A stretch of 64,000 bases of DNA from Acestrorhynchus altus (taxonomy: Eukaryota > Chordata > Actinopteri > Characiformes > Acestrorhynchidae): NCBI GenBank assembly GCA_034509495.1, contig CM067503.1, positions 475,408-539,407 of the forward strand, in the 5' to 3' direction. The notes beneath the pieces were generated by a model. That model was given only the letters and a program-made list of their open reading frames with translations, did no database searches and had not been told where the DNA came from. Position numbers and translations under genes: made by a program. Numbering within the stretch: the first letter of the stretch is position 1; each line of letters begins with the position of its first letter. This document shows positions 33,222 through 45,920 of this stretch, piece by piece.

Positions 33222-34765
33222 GAAGTAAAAATTATGGGTAAGGAAAGTTAGTACTAGAGCAGGTAGGCTTGGAACAGGATTCATTCATTTTTGAAAAATA
33301 AAAATAAATAAATAAAAACACTTAGAATACAGGAACATTAATTATTTTTAAATGGATATAATTTCAAATCCATAAACCATTTGATTCTGACTGGAACATA
33401 AGTGCACATCATTAGAAATTGTAACTTTGCTGTACGTTAAGATAGAGTACATTCAACCTAATGCTCAGGTCTGCTTAAAACCCACCACAAGTCAACCATA
33501 GTTGACAAACCAAGAAAGATAAAATGATTGATGGATAGATAAATTTTGACTGACTGAGATAAAATTAATGACTGAGTGGAAATAAACAATAAGAAGTATC
33601 ATTTAATTTGCTGTGGAATTGTAGAGATTCTAGAATGAGAAGGCAAACAACTTGAATAAAGAAGAGAAGGTTTATTTAGATTAAATGTAAAGGAGTTTAG
33701 AAATGACGAAACTTCTGTCAAGTCAACCAGAGACTTGCAAAAAAACCACAATGAAACATACAGCTTTTATTGACAAGATCAAAAAGTTCACACCCTAGGA
33801 ACGGTGTGAACCAGTGGGTTTGGTATGCACTGTTCACATGTAGGCTTACATGCATGTTTCATCTGTTTTTCTTCAAAAGTATAAGCAAAACCTGACCGGG
33901 ACCCTAACACATGGAGAAGAGATAAAATTCAACCCTTGCAGTGGAGTCAGTGAGCCCGGTCTGACTCTGGAGTGATCAGTCAGACAGCATACATGATTAC
34001 ATTTACTTTTAGTGCTTCATCTTGGCATTGGCAATCACCCATTATAATAATAATATTTCATCACAATACTCTGCTTAACTGCTGGTGGACAAGCCCAGAA
34101 ACGCCAAGCAAAACATCAGTGGTCCACCAATGTTCTGCTATCCTTTGCTATTAGGGACCATCTCTTACTAACACCACCGTTTTCAGTGTGCAGCAAAACA
34201 AAGTCAAAGACGTTATGTTCCAAACATCTAGAAAGTTTGATACAAAGCAAAACTGGTGTGATGGTGGCTTTTGAATTGTTATATTGATATCGCATTTTCT
34301 TTTCTTTTCTGGGGATTTGTAAAGACACATGGTCATGCCTTCAAGTAGCAGACCTGATTACTGCAGTGCTGGGTTTACTGACTTTGTAGGAAAACATTAG
34401 TTTGGGAGTTATACAAGTGACTTTCTACTGCTGCCCTTCAGTACAGCACTGCACTGAAAAAAAATCACTTTTTAATGGCAGTTATGAAACTCTTATTAGA
34501 CATTTGTAAAGCACTGAGGTTCACATGTGAAAGGCCTACAGCATACCCATCCTCAAAGAATGGTCCTAAGACAATTTCTCTTCACCCCAGCACAGACTCC
34601 CATGTGCAGGCCTACCAACCTGCTACTCCAGATGTTCCTCATAATTAATGAGGACAGGAGTAAAGGGAACTGATTCAGAACCAGCATTGCTCTACAAACT
34701 ATGGACACTATCATTTAGAATCTTTTTAATATTAAGATAAATGTGCACACATTTTATCTCTCTCT

Positions 34766-34768
<3 letters not shown>
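33222..34768. other. Former intron of the 32.4-kb unit with an unidentified insert
   Basis: 33222-33604 and 34057-34560 align with the introns at 28.5-28.8 and 53.2-54.1 kb (TACTCTGCTTAACTGCTGGTGG). About 450 bp between them (33605-34056) is absent from the other copies and has no coding potential; its ends and target duplication are unclear. No L2 insert. Confidence 0.45.
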
Positions 34769-34848
<80 letters not shown>

Positions 34849-34873
34849 TATATACATACATACATACATACAT
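34769..34873. repeat. (TA)n/(CATA)n microsatellite
   Basis: TA runs interrupted by GT, ending in TACATACATACATA. Confidence 0.95.
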
Positions 34874-35389
34874 AATTTCTAATATACAGTAGGTTTATCT
34901 GATGATGGAAGCACTTGAAGCCATAGAAGCAATCATAGTAAAACTAAAACATTAAAACTTATGACAAAGAAAACAAAGATGTCTCCATGTCTCCATTTGT
35001 TTGAACGCAGTTGCAGCTATGTGCCAACCAGTCATAAACTATTGTCTATTCAATTTTAATCCATGTGAAAGGTGTTAAATATGTTTTTGCCCTGTTTGTA
35101 ATTATGATGATTCACTTATTTATATGAGGAGTGACAAGAGTGTGACAAAAGCAAAACAGAAGAAATCCAGTAAGACATTATATATACAAAAGGAGTGAAG
35201 CATCCAGGGAGTGAATGAATCTTCTACAGTGCCAAACACAGACTGGAGAAAGACATTAAAGCAGGAAAACAGACAGGCTGAAAACCACATTTCTTATAAT
35301 GATGCAGTTTCAGTTTAGAAAGACTTCAAGAGCTGAACTGCAAGGCTGTGAAGTCACAACATCTTTTGCCTTGCACAATATTCATCATT

Positions 35390-36850
<1,461 letters not shown>

Positions 36851-36859
36851 GCCTGTTCT

Positions 36860-38300
36860 AAGAAGATATGGATGTCATCTGGCAGATGGAGCTGGCTTGG
36901 GGCGAAATGGAGGCAGTGTACCCAGAAACAACTAACAGACCTGCTATTCCATCGCTCTTCCAATTCAAAATCAGAGCACTGGAGAACAAAATGGACCTGC
37001 TTCGACTCAAGACTGTGTTAACAGGAGATGTAGAGCTGCAGCATCTTTTGTCTTGATGGAAACCTGGCTTACTAGGGGGAAAAACACTTTGGACAGAGGA
37101 GGCATGTACAGAGCAGTGCCCTGTCCACACCTCTGTGCGTCTGACTGCATCTCACTCCTGCTAGGTCCTGCATACTGCGTAGTGTCAAGGAGCAGGGCCA
37201 CTCTAACAAAGTCCATCCACATGTGGCCTGAAGGAGCTGTGTGCAGGCTCCAAGCTTTGAGACCAAAAACTGACAAATATTTAAGGAGGCTGCATCAAAA
37301 GGCAGCCGCATAGAGTTGTACTCATCATCTGTCATGGACTACATCAGGAAGTGCATGGAGGAGGTAACCACTTCTAAGGCCAACACCATCCGGCCAAACC
37401 AGAACTTTGAGAATCAGTGATACTATATTCAAGGATGGTGATGCAGCAGCACTTATAGCAGCTAGAAGGAATCTGAGGAGGGCATAAATAGAGCACATAT
37501 GCTCTCAAGATCCAGAGTCACGTCAACTCAAATCCCCTCATGGCTGCCCTCACATCCTCCACCATCATCCTGAATACTGGCTCCCCCCAGGACCATGTGC
37601 TCAGCCCTCGGCTGTACACACTGATGACCCATGACTGCAGAGCTCACTTCAAGAACAATTGTTTGGTGAAGTTTGCAGACAATACGGTGGTGGCTGGACT
37701 CACCCACACACTGCAGTGGTCATGAGGAAAACCCACCAGAGGCTGTGAAAAAGCTGAAGAGGGCAGGGCTGGGCACAGACCATGTGGTGGAGAGTGTCCG
37801 GACCTTGTGCCTCACTGTGTGGTATGCTGGCTGCACTGTAATGGGGAAGGAAATGTTGCAGAGAGTGGTAAAGTCTGCACAGAGGACCATCCCATCAGTG
37901 ACATTTACCCCACCAGATGCAAGAAGAGAGACACCTGCATCCTCACTGCACACTGGACTGAGGCTGTGAAAACAGTTTCTACCCAGATGAAATACTACAA
38001 AATTGCTCCACCTACCACAGTTCTGACACTACACTGAACACAACCCCACCCATACTGACTGTGCACACCGTCACTTGTGTTGCTGATAAGTCTGCTGCTA
38101 CCTCAGCACTACTGCTCCTGATATCTCATTTACAGCTTAAGCTGTTGCAGTATATTGTGCAATACATTTACTTAGATATTTATTAAACTTTGTTTGTTTC
38201 TATAGCTACATTATTCTATTTTGTTGCATCTAACTACCTTAAATCCACACTGTACACTAAGCCTTTCCCACACAAACCCCCAACTCACACTCTTGCTTCT
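36860..38300 (+). mobile_element. Another non-LTR retrotransposon fragment
   Basis: Plus-strand pieces: VLMETWLT (endonuclease TETWL-like) near 37050; SSSVMDYIRKCMEEVTTSK near 37325; NTGSPQDHVLSPRLYTLMTH at 37570, where NTGSPQ is the RT template-grip motif; KFADNTVVAGL near 37670, where FADD has become FADN; and LTVWYAGCTVMGKEMLQRVV near 37815. Order and motifs fit a fish LINE ORF2. The second catalytic Asp is lost and internal parts are missing. An AT-rich 3' tail follows. Confidence 0.7.
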
Positions 38301-38339
38301 CCATTTGTACTGAATACATGTGGATAATTCTAAAAGATC

Positions 38340-38649
38340 AAGATATGATCAGGGGGGAAGTGTCGATCAAATCAAACCAGTAGAAGATGGAAGAGCACAC
38401 TACTGAGTGTGTGACAAGGAGTAGTGAATGGAAGTGAGGTACCAGTGTGGAGCAGTGGGGTTGATGCTGGAAGAGCTCTTTGAACAGCAGGGTACATTCC
38501 TCCTAAACGAAGCTGCAGAGAGGAAGGCAACCAGCTGCCCCTTCAGTCCCAAGCAGCCCCGCGGAACATCTCTCAGTCCTCCTCAGGAGCCCAGGACGGA
38601 GCAGAAGCCCTCTCCAGTGTCTGTGGAAGAATGAAGAGTCAGAAGAATG
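38340..38649. other. Unassigned sequence with a short ORF
   Basis: A 68-codon plus ORF (38428-38634, MEVRYQCGAV...) lies here. It resembles no family I know and is not repeated elsewhere in the window. Confidence 0.25.
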
Positions 38650-39480
38650 AAGTGTCTGAGTGAGATACAGTCTCTTCTTCTATCTCTACAGTGATAAACA
38701 CAGCTGCTCCTCAGCACCACAACCAGCTCTGCTCCTCACTGCATCGGGGAATGAGTCCACAAGCACACACACACTGTAAGCGAAGAGCTGAAAACTACAG
38801 AAAAAGGAGCACACAGCACTACTAGCTCTCTCTCATTAGACCCACCCACGCAGACAGTTGATTGGTTAAATGCTCACATATATATATATATATATATATA
38901 TTAGTTTAAATTAGAAATCCAGAATTTCACATTGTTACAATATTAAAATACATTTGGCAAAATTATAAAAAGCTGGAAATATCACTTTAAAAGTAATTAA
39001 TATAAAATAAATTTAAATATAAAAAAAGCTATGGATTTTGAGATGCTACATTGTAATTACATACATCATTAATGAATAATAGTTTTGGTGTTGTTGCTCA
39101 CGTCTGTGGGCAATGAGGAGAAACAATGCCAGCACCATAGAACAATTCACAAATAACTAGTAATACTAGTATATATTAGTATTACAGTTTTACATTCACA
39201 CAGGAAACACTGATATTTTATGAAAATATATGATTATATAAACTTTGTCTACTGAGTGGAGAAAATGTTCTTGTTCTGTTTTCCCTTGTTGGGTAATTTA
39301 CCACATCACCACTATGATTAACCTCTAAACTATATGAAAACTCCCAGTCCTAGTGAAAAGTCCAAGTTAAAATCTCATACATGTGAAAAGATGACCATGA
39401 ATCAAGGTTTTTAATTGTAAAGAGAACATTTTAATTGAAAAAATGTTTCACCATTACAGATGTACAAAAATAATGAAAGA
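38650..39480 (-). repeat. Copy of the 19.25-20.23 kb segment (type II first-exon block and flank)
   Basis: Matches include GAGATACAGTCTCTTCTTCT, GTGATAAACACAGCT and TTATATAAACTTTGTC. An (AT)n tract lies at 38878-38901. Together with 19.3 kb it marks a separate duplication of the region between ZnF units. Confidence 0.6.
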
Positions 39481-39619
39481 GAGTGGGAACACAAAGTGAG
39501 GCAGCTTCAGCACTGTTGGATGTCATGTCCCCTAACCTCACAAAGCAGTTTTACCCTCAAATAAATCACACGTAAATCAAAATCGACTATTAAATCAAAG
39601 ATTGGTCTTTAATACAGAA

Positions 39620-39800
39620 AACTACAGGTTGGTTACCGGTTGCAAACCTCACTCTAGGGCTGCTGATTCAAATCCCAGCCTGGCTTTAAAGGTGAAATGT
39701 GCTTGTCTTCAGAATCCTAGTATTGGGAGTATCATATCATAAATGGTAGCGGAAAAGTCTTAAATGAGTTTGGGTAAATAGCACTTCCAAATTTGGATGG
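39620..39800 (+). repeat. SINE-like insert (copy 3)
   Basis: Box-B-like GATTCAAATCCC (39665-39676) and body TTGGGAGTATCATATCATAA, matching 21.0 and 31.95 kb. Confidence 0.5.
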
Positions 39801-40179
39801 ATTAGAAAATTGGTGTGTAGTAATTTCAAAAGTTGATGTGGGTCCTATATAGTAGACCAACCAGTAAATGCAGCCACAATGATTTAACCAACCACCAGCC
39901 AGTTCACAATTATGATCACAAGGCTGGCAAGCTGTTGCTTGATTATGGACTTTCGAATAGAGCTCTAATGAGAGACTAATGCAGAATGAGCTACTTTGGA
40001 ATCGGATATGAAACCTAATTTTCTCACTGGGAGTTTGAACAGTGCCATTCATTACAAAAAGTACATTTCACTTAATGTACACGCTCCAAACACACAGTAC
40101 AACACTGGGTTTAGTATTCTACATCAGTTACCCTCTTTTTGAAACGGGAACCTGTCTTTTACTCCTGTAAATGTACTTA

Positions 40180-40290
40180 CAGCCCAGTCCCATCACTGCC
40201 CTTAGTGCACTTGTGTATCTTCAAACGACGTGAATCCATGAAGTCTAAACAGTAATAGGGTTTCTATGCTGTCTGAGCAGGATTGTGAGA
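40180..40290 (-). pseudogene. Last-finger remnant of a ZnF gene fused to a first-exon block
   Basis: The minus strand keeps the C-terminal end of the array family (HKC terminal finger region: AGTGCACTTGTGTATCTTCA on plus). It then loses CTCCTCCCACAG and, after about 20 bases of finger sequence, passes at about 40290 into GTGAGAGTAAATGTAGAAGA. That sequence is just inside the intron beyond a first exon. The whole finger array and most of the intron are deleted. Confidence 0.75.
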
Positions 40291-40333
40291 GTAAATGTAG
40301 AAGAAGGTGAAGAAGAGTGGAACATCTCCATAC

Positions 40334-40600
40334 CTTCAGCAGCAGAGCTGATTGTGTTCCTCCAGCAGACCAGTCTGAGCACAGAGGTGTGGACTGCACT
40401 GGGGGAAGATCGGAGGAGTAAAGACTGGATTATAGACACATATCTCCCACCATAGCTCCTAGTGTGGGCTGGACGCCGCCTCAATCAAACCATCCTCCAG
40501 TGTTTGCGAGCACGTACGTGTACGTATACTACACATTACGGTAAGAGCGTGTGGCGACACTGATTTCAAAATAAAAGCCACAAGCTGCTGACAGAAAGTG
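40334..40600 (-). promoter_or_regulatory. First exon/promoter block (copy C), orphaned
   Basis: Same exon and AAG|GTATGG donor (last exon base 40334) as the other four copies, with a small expansion ACGTACGTGTACG near 40515. Its former gene body is deleted, so any transcript would run into the remnant and flank. Confidence 0.6.
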
Positions 40601-41482
40601 GATGCAATTTCACAATGATGAAATACAGCAGTTATTTATAAAATAAAAATGGAAGACTTTTAATTTAACACAAGAATAAACGAACCAGTAACAAAACACA
40701 TTATTATAAAGAAATAAACCTATTTCTTTCCACAAGCCATGTTGAACAGAAACATTCAGGTGTTAAAAATACGATTTAATACAAAATAAACATTACACTT
40801 TTTAATTTGAAATTAAAACACTTATTTTCTATTTGAATTTACAATGTTATTAAATTGTACCATTTAAATTCCATTCTCAGATAATATATTAAGACATTAT
40901 GATGTGTCAAATTGAAAATAAAGGCCCTTTAACCATCATATTTCTGTTGTTCACTCTATATTTATCTTGTAAATAGAAGGAATCCTCTTGATTGCACAGG
41001 TGTTTCACTTCATAATGAAAGTTCTCCACCTATAGATGTCACCCACATAGTCTCAAGACATTCTGGTGCATAATTTGAAATTACTGTACCTTTAACAGTA
41101 GTTCATAATGGGAGCATGGGAGCTCCCTGGACTGCTTTGCCCAGCTGGGTAGGTACACCAAAAGCTCTCTGATAATTTACCACAACATGACTAAGATACA
41201 CCTGAAAAATATATGAAAACTCACAGTCCAGTTGAATGGCTTTTAAAATCTCAAACATGTGAGAAGATTACCTTGAATCAAAGTTTTACAAAATAAAAAT
41301 CTTTAAAGATAAAAGTTTACTTGAAATTAGTTTCAGCATTACGTAGGACCAACTAGTAAATGCAGCTACAAAAATTGAACAAAACACCAACCAGTTCACA
41401 ACCAGATCACACGAGCCAAAAATTCATTTAAAATTTAGTTTCATTTTAATATAAAAAAAAAATCATTTCAATTACATTTTAT
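40601..41482. other. Duplicated spacer, shortened
   Basis: Matches 24621-25480. At about 41342 it jumps from CAGCATTAC directly to AGGACCAACTAGTAAATGCA. The interval that holds the hAT element in sister units has been deleted. Confidence 0.6.
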
Positions 41483-41488
41483 TTTATT
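41483..41488 (-). terminator. Poly(A) signal of the 13-finger gene
   Basis: Minus-strand AATAAA in the same context as the paralogues, about 100 bases past the stop. Confidence 0.6.
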
Positions 41489-41589
41489 CACATGCTTCAA
41501 AACATTATGAAACAATACAGAGGTTTCTATTATACACCAGTTAGTTACTTTTTGAAATGGGCCCCTGTCTGTTATTCCTGCAAATGTTC

Positions 41590-42849
41590 TTACAACCCAG
41601 ACACATCACTGCTCTTATTGCACTTGTGTATCTTCAAACTACGTGAATTCCTGAAGCTCTTCCCACAATCTGTACAGAAGTAAGGCTTCACCCCTGTGTG
41701 AATGTGTTGGTGTGTTTTGAGATCACTTTGTTTATTAAAACTTTTCCCACAGTCTGAACAGTAGTAAGGCTTCTCTCCTGTGTGAATGCGTTGGTGAGTT
41801 TTGAGAGAACTCTGGAGAGTAAAACTCTTCCTACAGTCTGGGCAGTGAAAGGGTTTCTCTCCTGTGTGAATGCGCTGGTGCCTTTTGAAATCACTTTGAT
41901 GACTAAAACTTTTCCCACAGTCTGAGCAGTTGTACGGTTTCTCTCCTGTGTGAACGCGCTGGTGTCTTTTGAGAGAACTCTGTTGATTAAAACTCTTCCC
42001 ACAGTCTGAACAGTTGAATGGTTTCTCTCCTGTGTGAATGCGCTGGTGTCTTTTGAGATCACTCGGATTATTAAAACTTTTCCCACAGTACGAACAGTAA
42101 TATGGTTTCTCTCCTGTGTGAATGCGCTGGTGTGTTTTGAGATCAATTGGTTTATTAAAACCTTTCCCACAGTCTGAACAGTAGTAAGGCTTCACTCCTG
42201 TGTGAATGTATTGGTGAGTTTTGAGAGATCTCTGTTGATTAAAACTATCCCCACAGTCTGAGCAGTAATATGGTTTCTCTCCTGTGTGGATGCGCTGGTG
42301 GCTTTTGAGAGAACTCTGTTGATTAAAACTCTTCCCACAGTCTGAACAGTTGTATGGTTTCTCTCCTGTGTGAATGCGCTGGTGTCTTTTGAGATCACTC
42401 CGATTATTAAAACTTTTCCCACAGTACGAACAGTAATATGGTTTCTCTCCTGTGTGAACGCGCTGGTGTGTTTTGAGATCAATTGGTTTATTAAAACCTT
42501 TCCCACAGTCTGAACAGTAGTAAGGCTTCACTCCTGTGTGAATGTGTCTGTGTCTTTTGAGAGAACTCTGCTGATTAAAACTATTCCCACAGTCTGAGCA
42601 GTAATATGGTTTCTCTCCTGTGTGAATGCGCCAGTGTCTTTTGAGATCACTTTGATTAATAAAACTTTTCCCACAGTCTGAACAGTAGTAAGTTTTCACT
42701 TCTGTCTGAAGGCTCTGGCGTTTTTCGAGAGAACTCTGTTGATTAAAGGTCTTGTGTGTAAAAGGTCTTTTATTCATTTGTCTGCAAGTTGTAAGAGAGG
42801 ATGTTTGCTGAGTATTTGAGATTTTTCTGGATACCATGTTCGTCCCCAT
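41590..42849 (-). CDS. C2H2 zinc-finger protein, 13 fingers
   Basis: 419 residues: a 52-residue leader (MGTNMVSRKISNTQQTSSLT...) containing a Cys-less finger relic (THKTFNQQSSLEKRQ), twelve canonical fingers (53-388), and the terminal degenerate finger CGKSFRNSRSLKIHKC plus tail NKSSDVSGL. All ligands of fingers 1-12 are intact. Fingers 2-5 and 6-9 are a tandem four-finger duplication (42609-42274 and 42273-41938). Both copies carry the rare helix NKPIDLKT and the SYCGKSF variant. The exon starts at 42893 after TTTTATTTCAG; the first exon is at 46.74 kb, giving an intron of about 3.8 kb loaded with LINEs. Closest relatives are the 12-finger and 10-finger genes. Probably a nuclear DNA-binding protein. 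Confidence 0.92.
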   Translation of the reverse strand: MGTNMVSRKISNTQQTSSLTTCRQMNKRPFTHKTFNQQSSLEKRQSLQTEVKTYYCSDCGKSFINQSDLKRHWRIHTGEKPYYCSDCGNSFNQQSSLKRHRHIHTGVKPYYCSDCGKGFNKPIDLKTHQRVHTGEKPYYCSYCGKSFNNRSDLKRHQRIHTGEKPYNCSDCGKSFNQQSSLKSHQRIHTGEKPYYCSDCGDSFNQQRSLKTHQYIHTGVKPYYCSDCGKGFNKPIDLKTHQRIHTGEKPYYCSYCGKSFNNPSDLKRHQRIHTGEKPFNCSDCGKSFNQQSSLKRHQRVHTGEKPYNCSDCGKSFSHQSDFKRHQRIHTGEKPFHCPDCRKSFTLQSSLKTHQRIHTGEKPYYCSDCGKSFNKQSDLKTHQHIHTGVKPYFCTDCGKSFRNSRSLKIHKCNKSSDVSGL

Positions 42850-43781
42850 CTTTCAGCAGGTCTTGTTGTGAGATCTTCTGATGATGTGTACTTCTGAAAT
42901 AAAATGTAAGAGTGAATATTAGTACTAGGAGCAGGAGAACGCTTGAAACAGCATGCAGTTCGGTTTCGGGGGGAAAAAAAGAAAACAAAACCTAAGCTCC
43001 ATATTACTGATCGAATGCTGGAGAAGTATTTAATTGAGGTGTTACACAATTGCACAATAATTACACAATCCGTTTGTTTCAGTATATTGGATACAGTATA
43101 TTCATAAGTGTACAATACAGTTTTTATTCAGCTCCTCTGCTCTTCAGCTTCTTAACTTACATTCTTTAAATGATTTATTGTTTATTGTACCTTCCTTCTT
43201 AGTTTAATGTTTGTCAGTAGTCTGTATACTTGTTACAAGTTCTCACCAAGCAAAATTCTTTGTATGTGTAACATACTTGGCGAAATAAAGAGATTCTTCT
43301 TCTTCTTCTTCCTCTTCTTGTTTCAGACTTTCAAAAATTTCCTCAACAAAAGTGCACATTAGCACGGTTGAAACCTAATGGTCAGGTCTGATTATGAAAA
43401 TTATGATTATGATTTTAAAACATTTTTAATACTGTGCTAGATTTGTTTAAAATAAATTATCTTGAAACAAACAAATGAGAATAAATGAATAAATGACCCT
43501 GGGTGGAAAATGAGCAATAAGAAGCATTATTTTAATACTCTGCTTAACTGCTGGTGGACCTGCCCAGAAAAAGCTGAGCAAAAAAACAATGGACCAACTT
43601 TGCCATCAGTGGACCAGTAATCCAGTAACCTCTTGCTATCCTTTACTCTCAAACTCAAATGCCAGCAAAAACAACATCAAAAGACTAACTTTGTTTTTCC
43701 AATATTTTCTGAAAAATGTTTTATGTAAAAGAAAAACTGTTTTTTCCTGAGCGATTTTATTCCTAAAACAGCATTTTATAA

Positions 43782-45253
43782 TCCATCCATCCATTTTCTG
43801 TCGCTTTATCCGGGATCGGGTCACGGGGCAGCAACCTTAGCAGAGAGACCCAGACTTCCCTCTCCCCAGTCACTTGGTCCAGCTCTTCCAGGGGAACCCC
43901 AAGGCATTCCCAGGCCAGCTGAGAAACAGTGTCTCTAGCATGTCCTAGGTCTTCCTCTGGGTCTTCTCCCAGTGGGGCGTGCCCGGTACACCTCATCAGG
44001 GAGGCATCCAGGAGGCATCCTCACTAGATGCCCGAGCCACCCCAACTGGCTCCTCTCGACATGGAGGAGCAGCGGCTCTACTCTGAGTCCCTCTCGGATG
44101 ACTCAGGAGAGCCCAGCCACCCTGTGGAGAAAACTCATTTCAGCCGCTTATATCTGAGATCTCATTCTTTCGGTCATGACCCAAAGCTCATGACCATAGA
44201 TGAGGGTAGGCACGTAGATCGACCGGTAAATCAAGAGCTTCACCTTTTTGCTCAGCCCTCTTTTCACCACTACGGACCGGTACAGCATCTGCATCACTGC
44301 TGACGCAGCACCAATCCACCTGCCGATCTCCTGCTCCAGTTTTCCCTCATTCACGAACAAGACCCCCAGATACTTAAACTCCTCCACTTGTGGAACGACC
44401 TCATCCCTGACCTGGACAAGGCAATCTATCTGTTTCCAGCTCAAGACCATGGCCTCAGATTTGGAGGCACTGATTCTCATCCTGGCCGCTTCGCACTCGG
44501 CTGCAAACTGCTCCAGTGAGAGCTGTAGATCATGACCCGATGAAGCCAACAGGACCACATCATTCGCAAACAGCAGAGGCGTGACCCTAAGGTCACCGAG
44601 ATGGATCCCCTCACCACCTTGTCTGTGCCTAGAGATCCTGTCCATAAAAGTTATGAACAGAATTGGTGACAAATGGCAGCCTTTGCGGAGTCCAACCCTC
44701 TCCGGAAACAAGCTCGACTTACTGCCGGCAATGCGGACCAAGCTCTGACACTGGTCGTACAGGGACCTAACAGCCTGTATCAAAGGGCCTGGTACCCCAT
44801 ACTCCTGGAGTACCCCCCACAGGGCTCTCCAAGGGACACAGTTGAAAGCCTTCTCCAGATCCACAAAGCACATGTAGACCGTTTGGGCAAATTCCCATGC
44901 TCTCTCTAGGATTCCACTGAGAATGTAGATCTGGTCCAGTGTTCCACGACCAGGGAGAAAACCACACTGCTCCTCTGGATCCAAGGTTCAACTATCTGAT
45001 GGACCCTCTTCTCCAGAACCCCTGAATAGACCTCTCATCAGGGAGGCTTAAAAGTGTGATCCCTCTGTAGATGGAACACACTCTACAGTCCCCCTATTTG
45101 AATAGGGGAACCACCACCCTGGTCTGCCAGTCCATTGGGAACTGCCCCTGATGTCCACACAATATTCGCAAGTCGCGTAAGCCAGCACAACCCCACAACA
45201 TCCAGAGCCTTAAGGAACTCCAGGCGAATCTCATCCACCCCCGGTGCTCTTTT
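43782..45253 (-). mobile_element. Non-LTR retrotransposon, 5'-truncated, RT with mutated active site
   Basis: A 278-codon stretch (44984-44148) holds RT motifs in order: CGFLPGRGTLDQIY, FVDLEKAF (first catalytic Asp at residue 42), SPILFITFMDRISR, and LLFANDVVLLA. In the last, FADD has become FAND (N141, codon 44564-44562). SKSEAMVLSWK and YLGVLF follow. A stop ends the ORF after MRSQI; the C-terminal part continues at 43996-43790 in another frame. The 3' end carries CCATCC repeats at 43782, typical of fish LINEs. The FAND change removes one catalytic Asp, so the RT is dead. Confidence 0.85.
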
Positions 45254-45920
45254 ACATCAGGAGAATTCAACCTTTTCTGTCTAGAAAGGAGCTCAGGTGC
45301 TCATTCAGTCTTGTCATTACAAGACATGACTAATGCAACTCCTTTCTGGCTGGCATTCTTACACTGACAATTAGGACCTACCAACTCATCCAAAATGCAG
45401 CGGTGTCTCTAATCTTCAATATTCTCAAGTTCTTTTAGCTCCTCTGCTGTGTTCTCTTCATTGGCTTCCCTGTAGCTTCCTGCATCAGATACAAAACCTT
45501 GATGCTGGCCTACAAAGCCAAAACTTGACCAACCCCTCCGTGCGTGATGGCAATGGTCAAAACTCGATCTTTACCAAGAGCCCTTTGAGCATCAGGTACA
45601 GCTCTGCTGAACCCACCGTCCCTCAAGTCGCAAGGAAGACAAATATCCAGACTTTCTGTCCTGCCACCAAAAACCGAACAGCTGAGTCACTCGCTGTCTT
45701 CAAATGCAAACTGAAGACCCATCTCTTTCAAGAGAATTTAATTAATTACAGGTTTATATTTACACTGAATCATGTGTTGCTCCAATCTGATATTTGTTTT
45801 TAACAGCATCTAAGCTTGAGGAATCTCCGAATTCTGCCTTGTCTATCTAGTTAAGCACATCTGAGTGAACACTTTTTAAAGTCACTCTGGATAAGGGCTT
45901 CTGCCAAATGCCACAAATCT
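45254..45920 (+). mobile_element. L2-type LINE fragment (orthologue of 28.9 kb insert)
   Basis: Starts CATCAGGAGAATTCAACCTT, the same as 29195, and ends with the tail GGCTTCTGCCAAATGCCACA. It includes SVRDGNGQNSIFTKSPLSIR. The abutting minus-strand LINE has replaced its 5' part. Confidence 0.8.

Noticed and set aside
38428..38634. 68-codon plus-strand ORF with Pro-rich C-terminus
   Set aside because: No similarity recognised and no supporting signals; left as unassigned sequence.
44028..44909. Plus-strand ORFs opposite the LINE RT (95 and 78 codons)
   Set aside because: Antisense shadows of the minus-strand reverse transcriptase frame.
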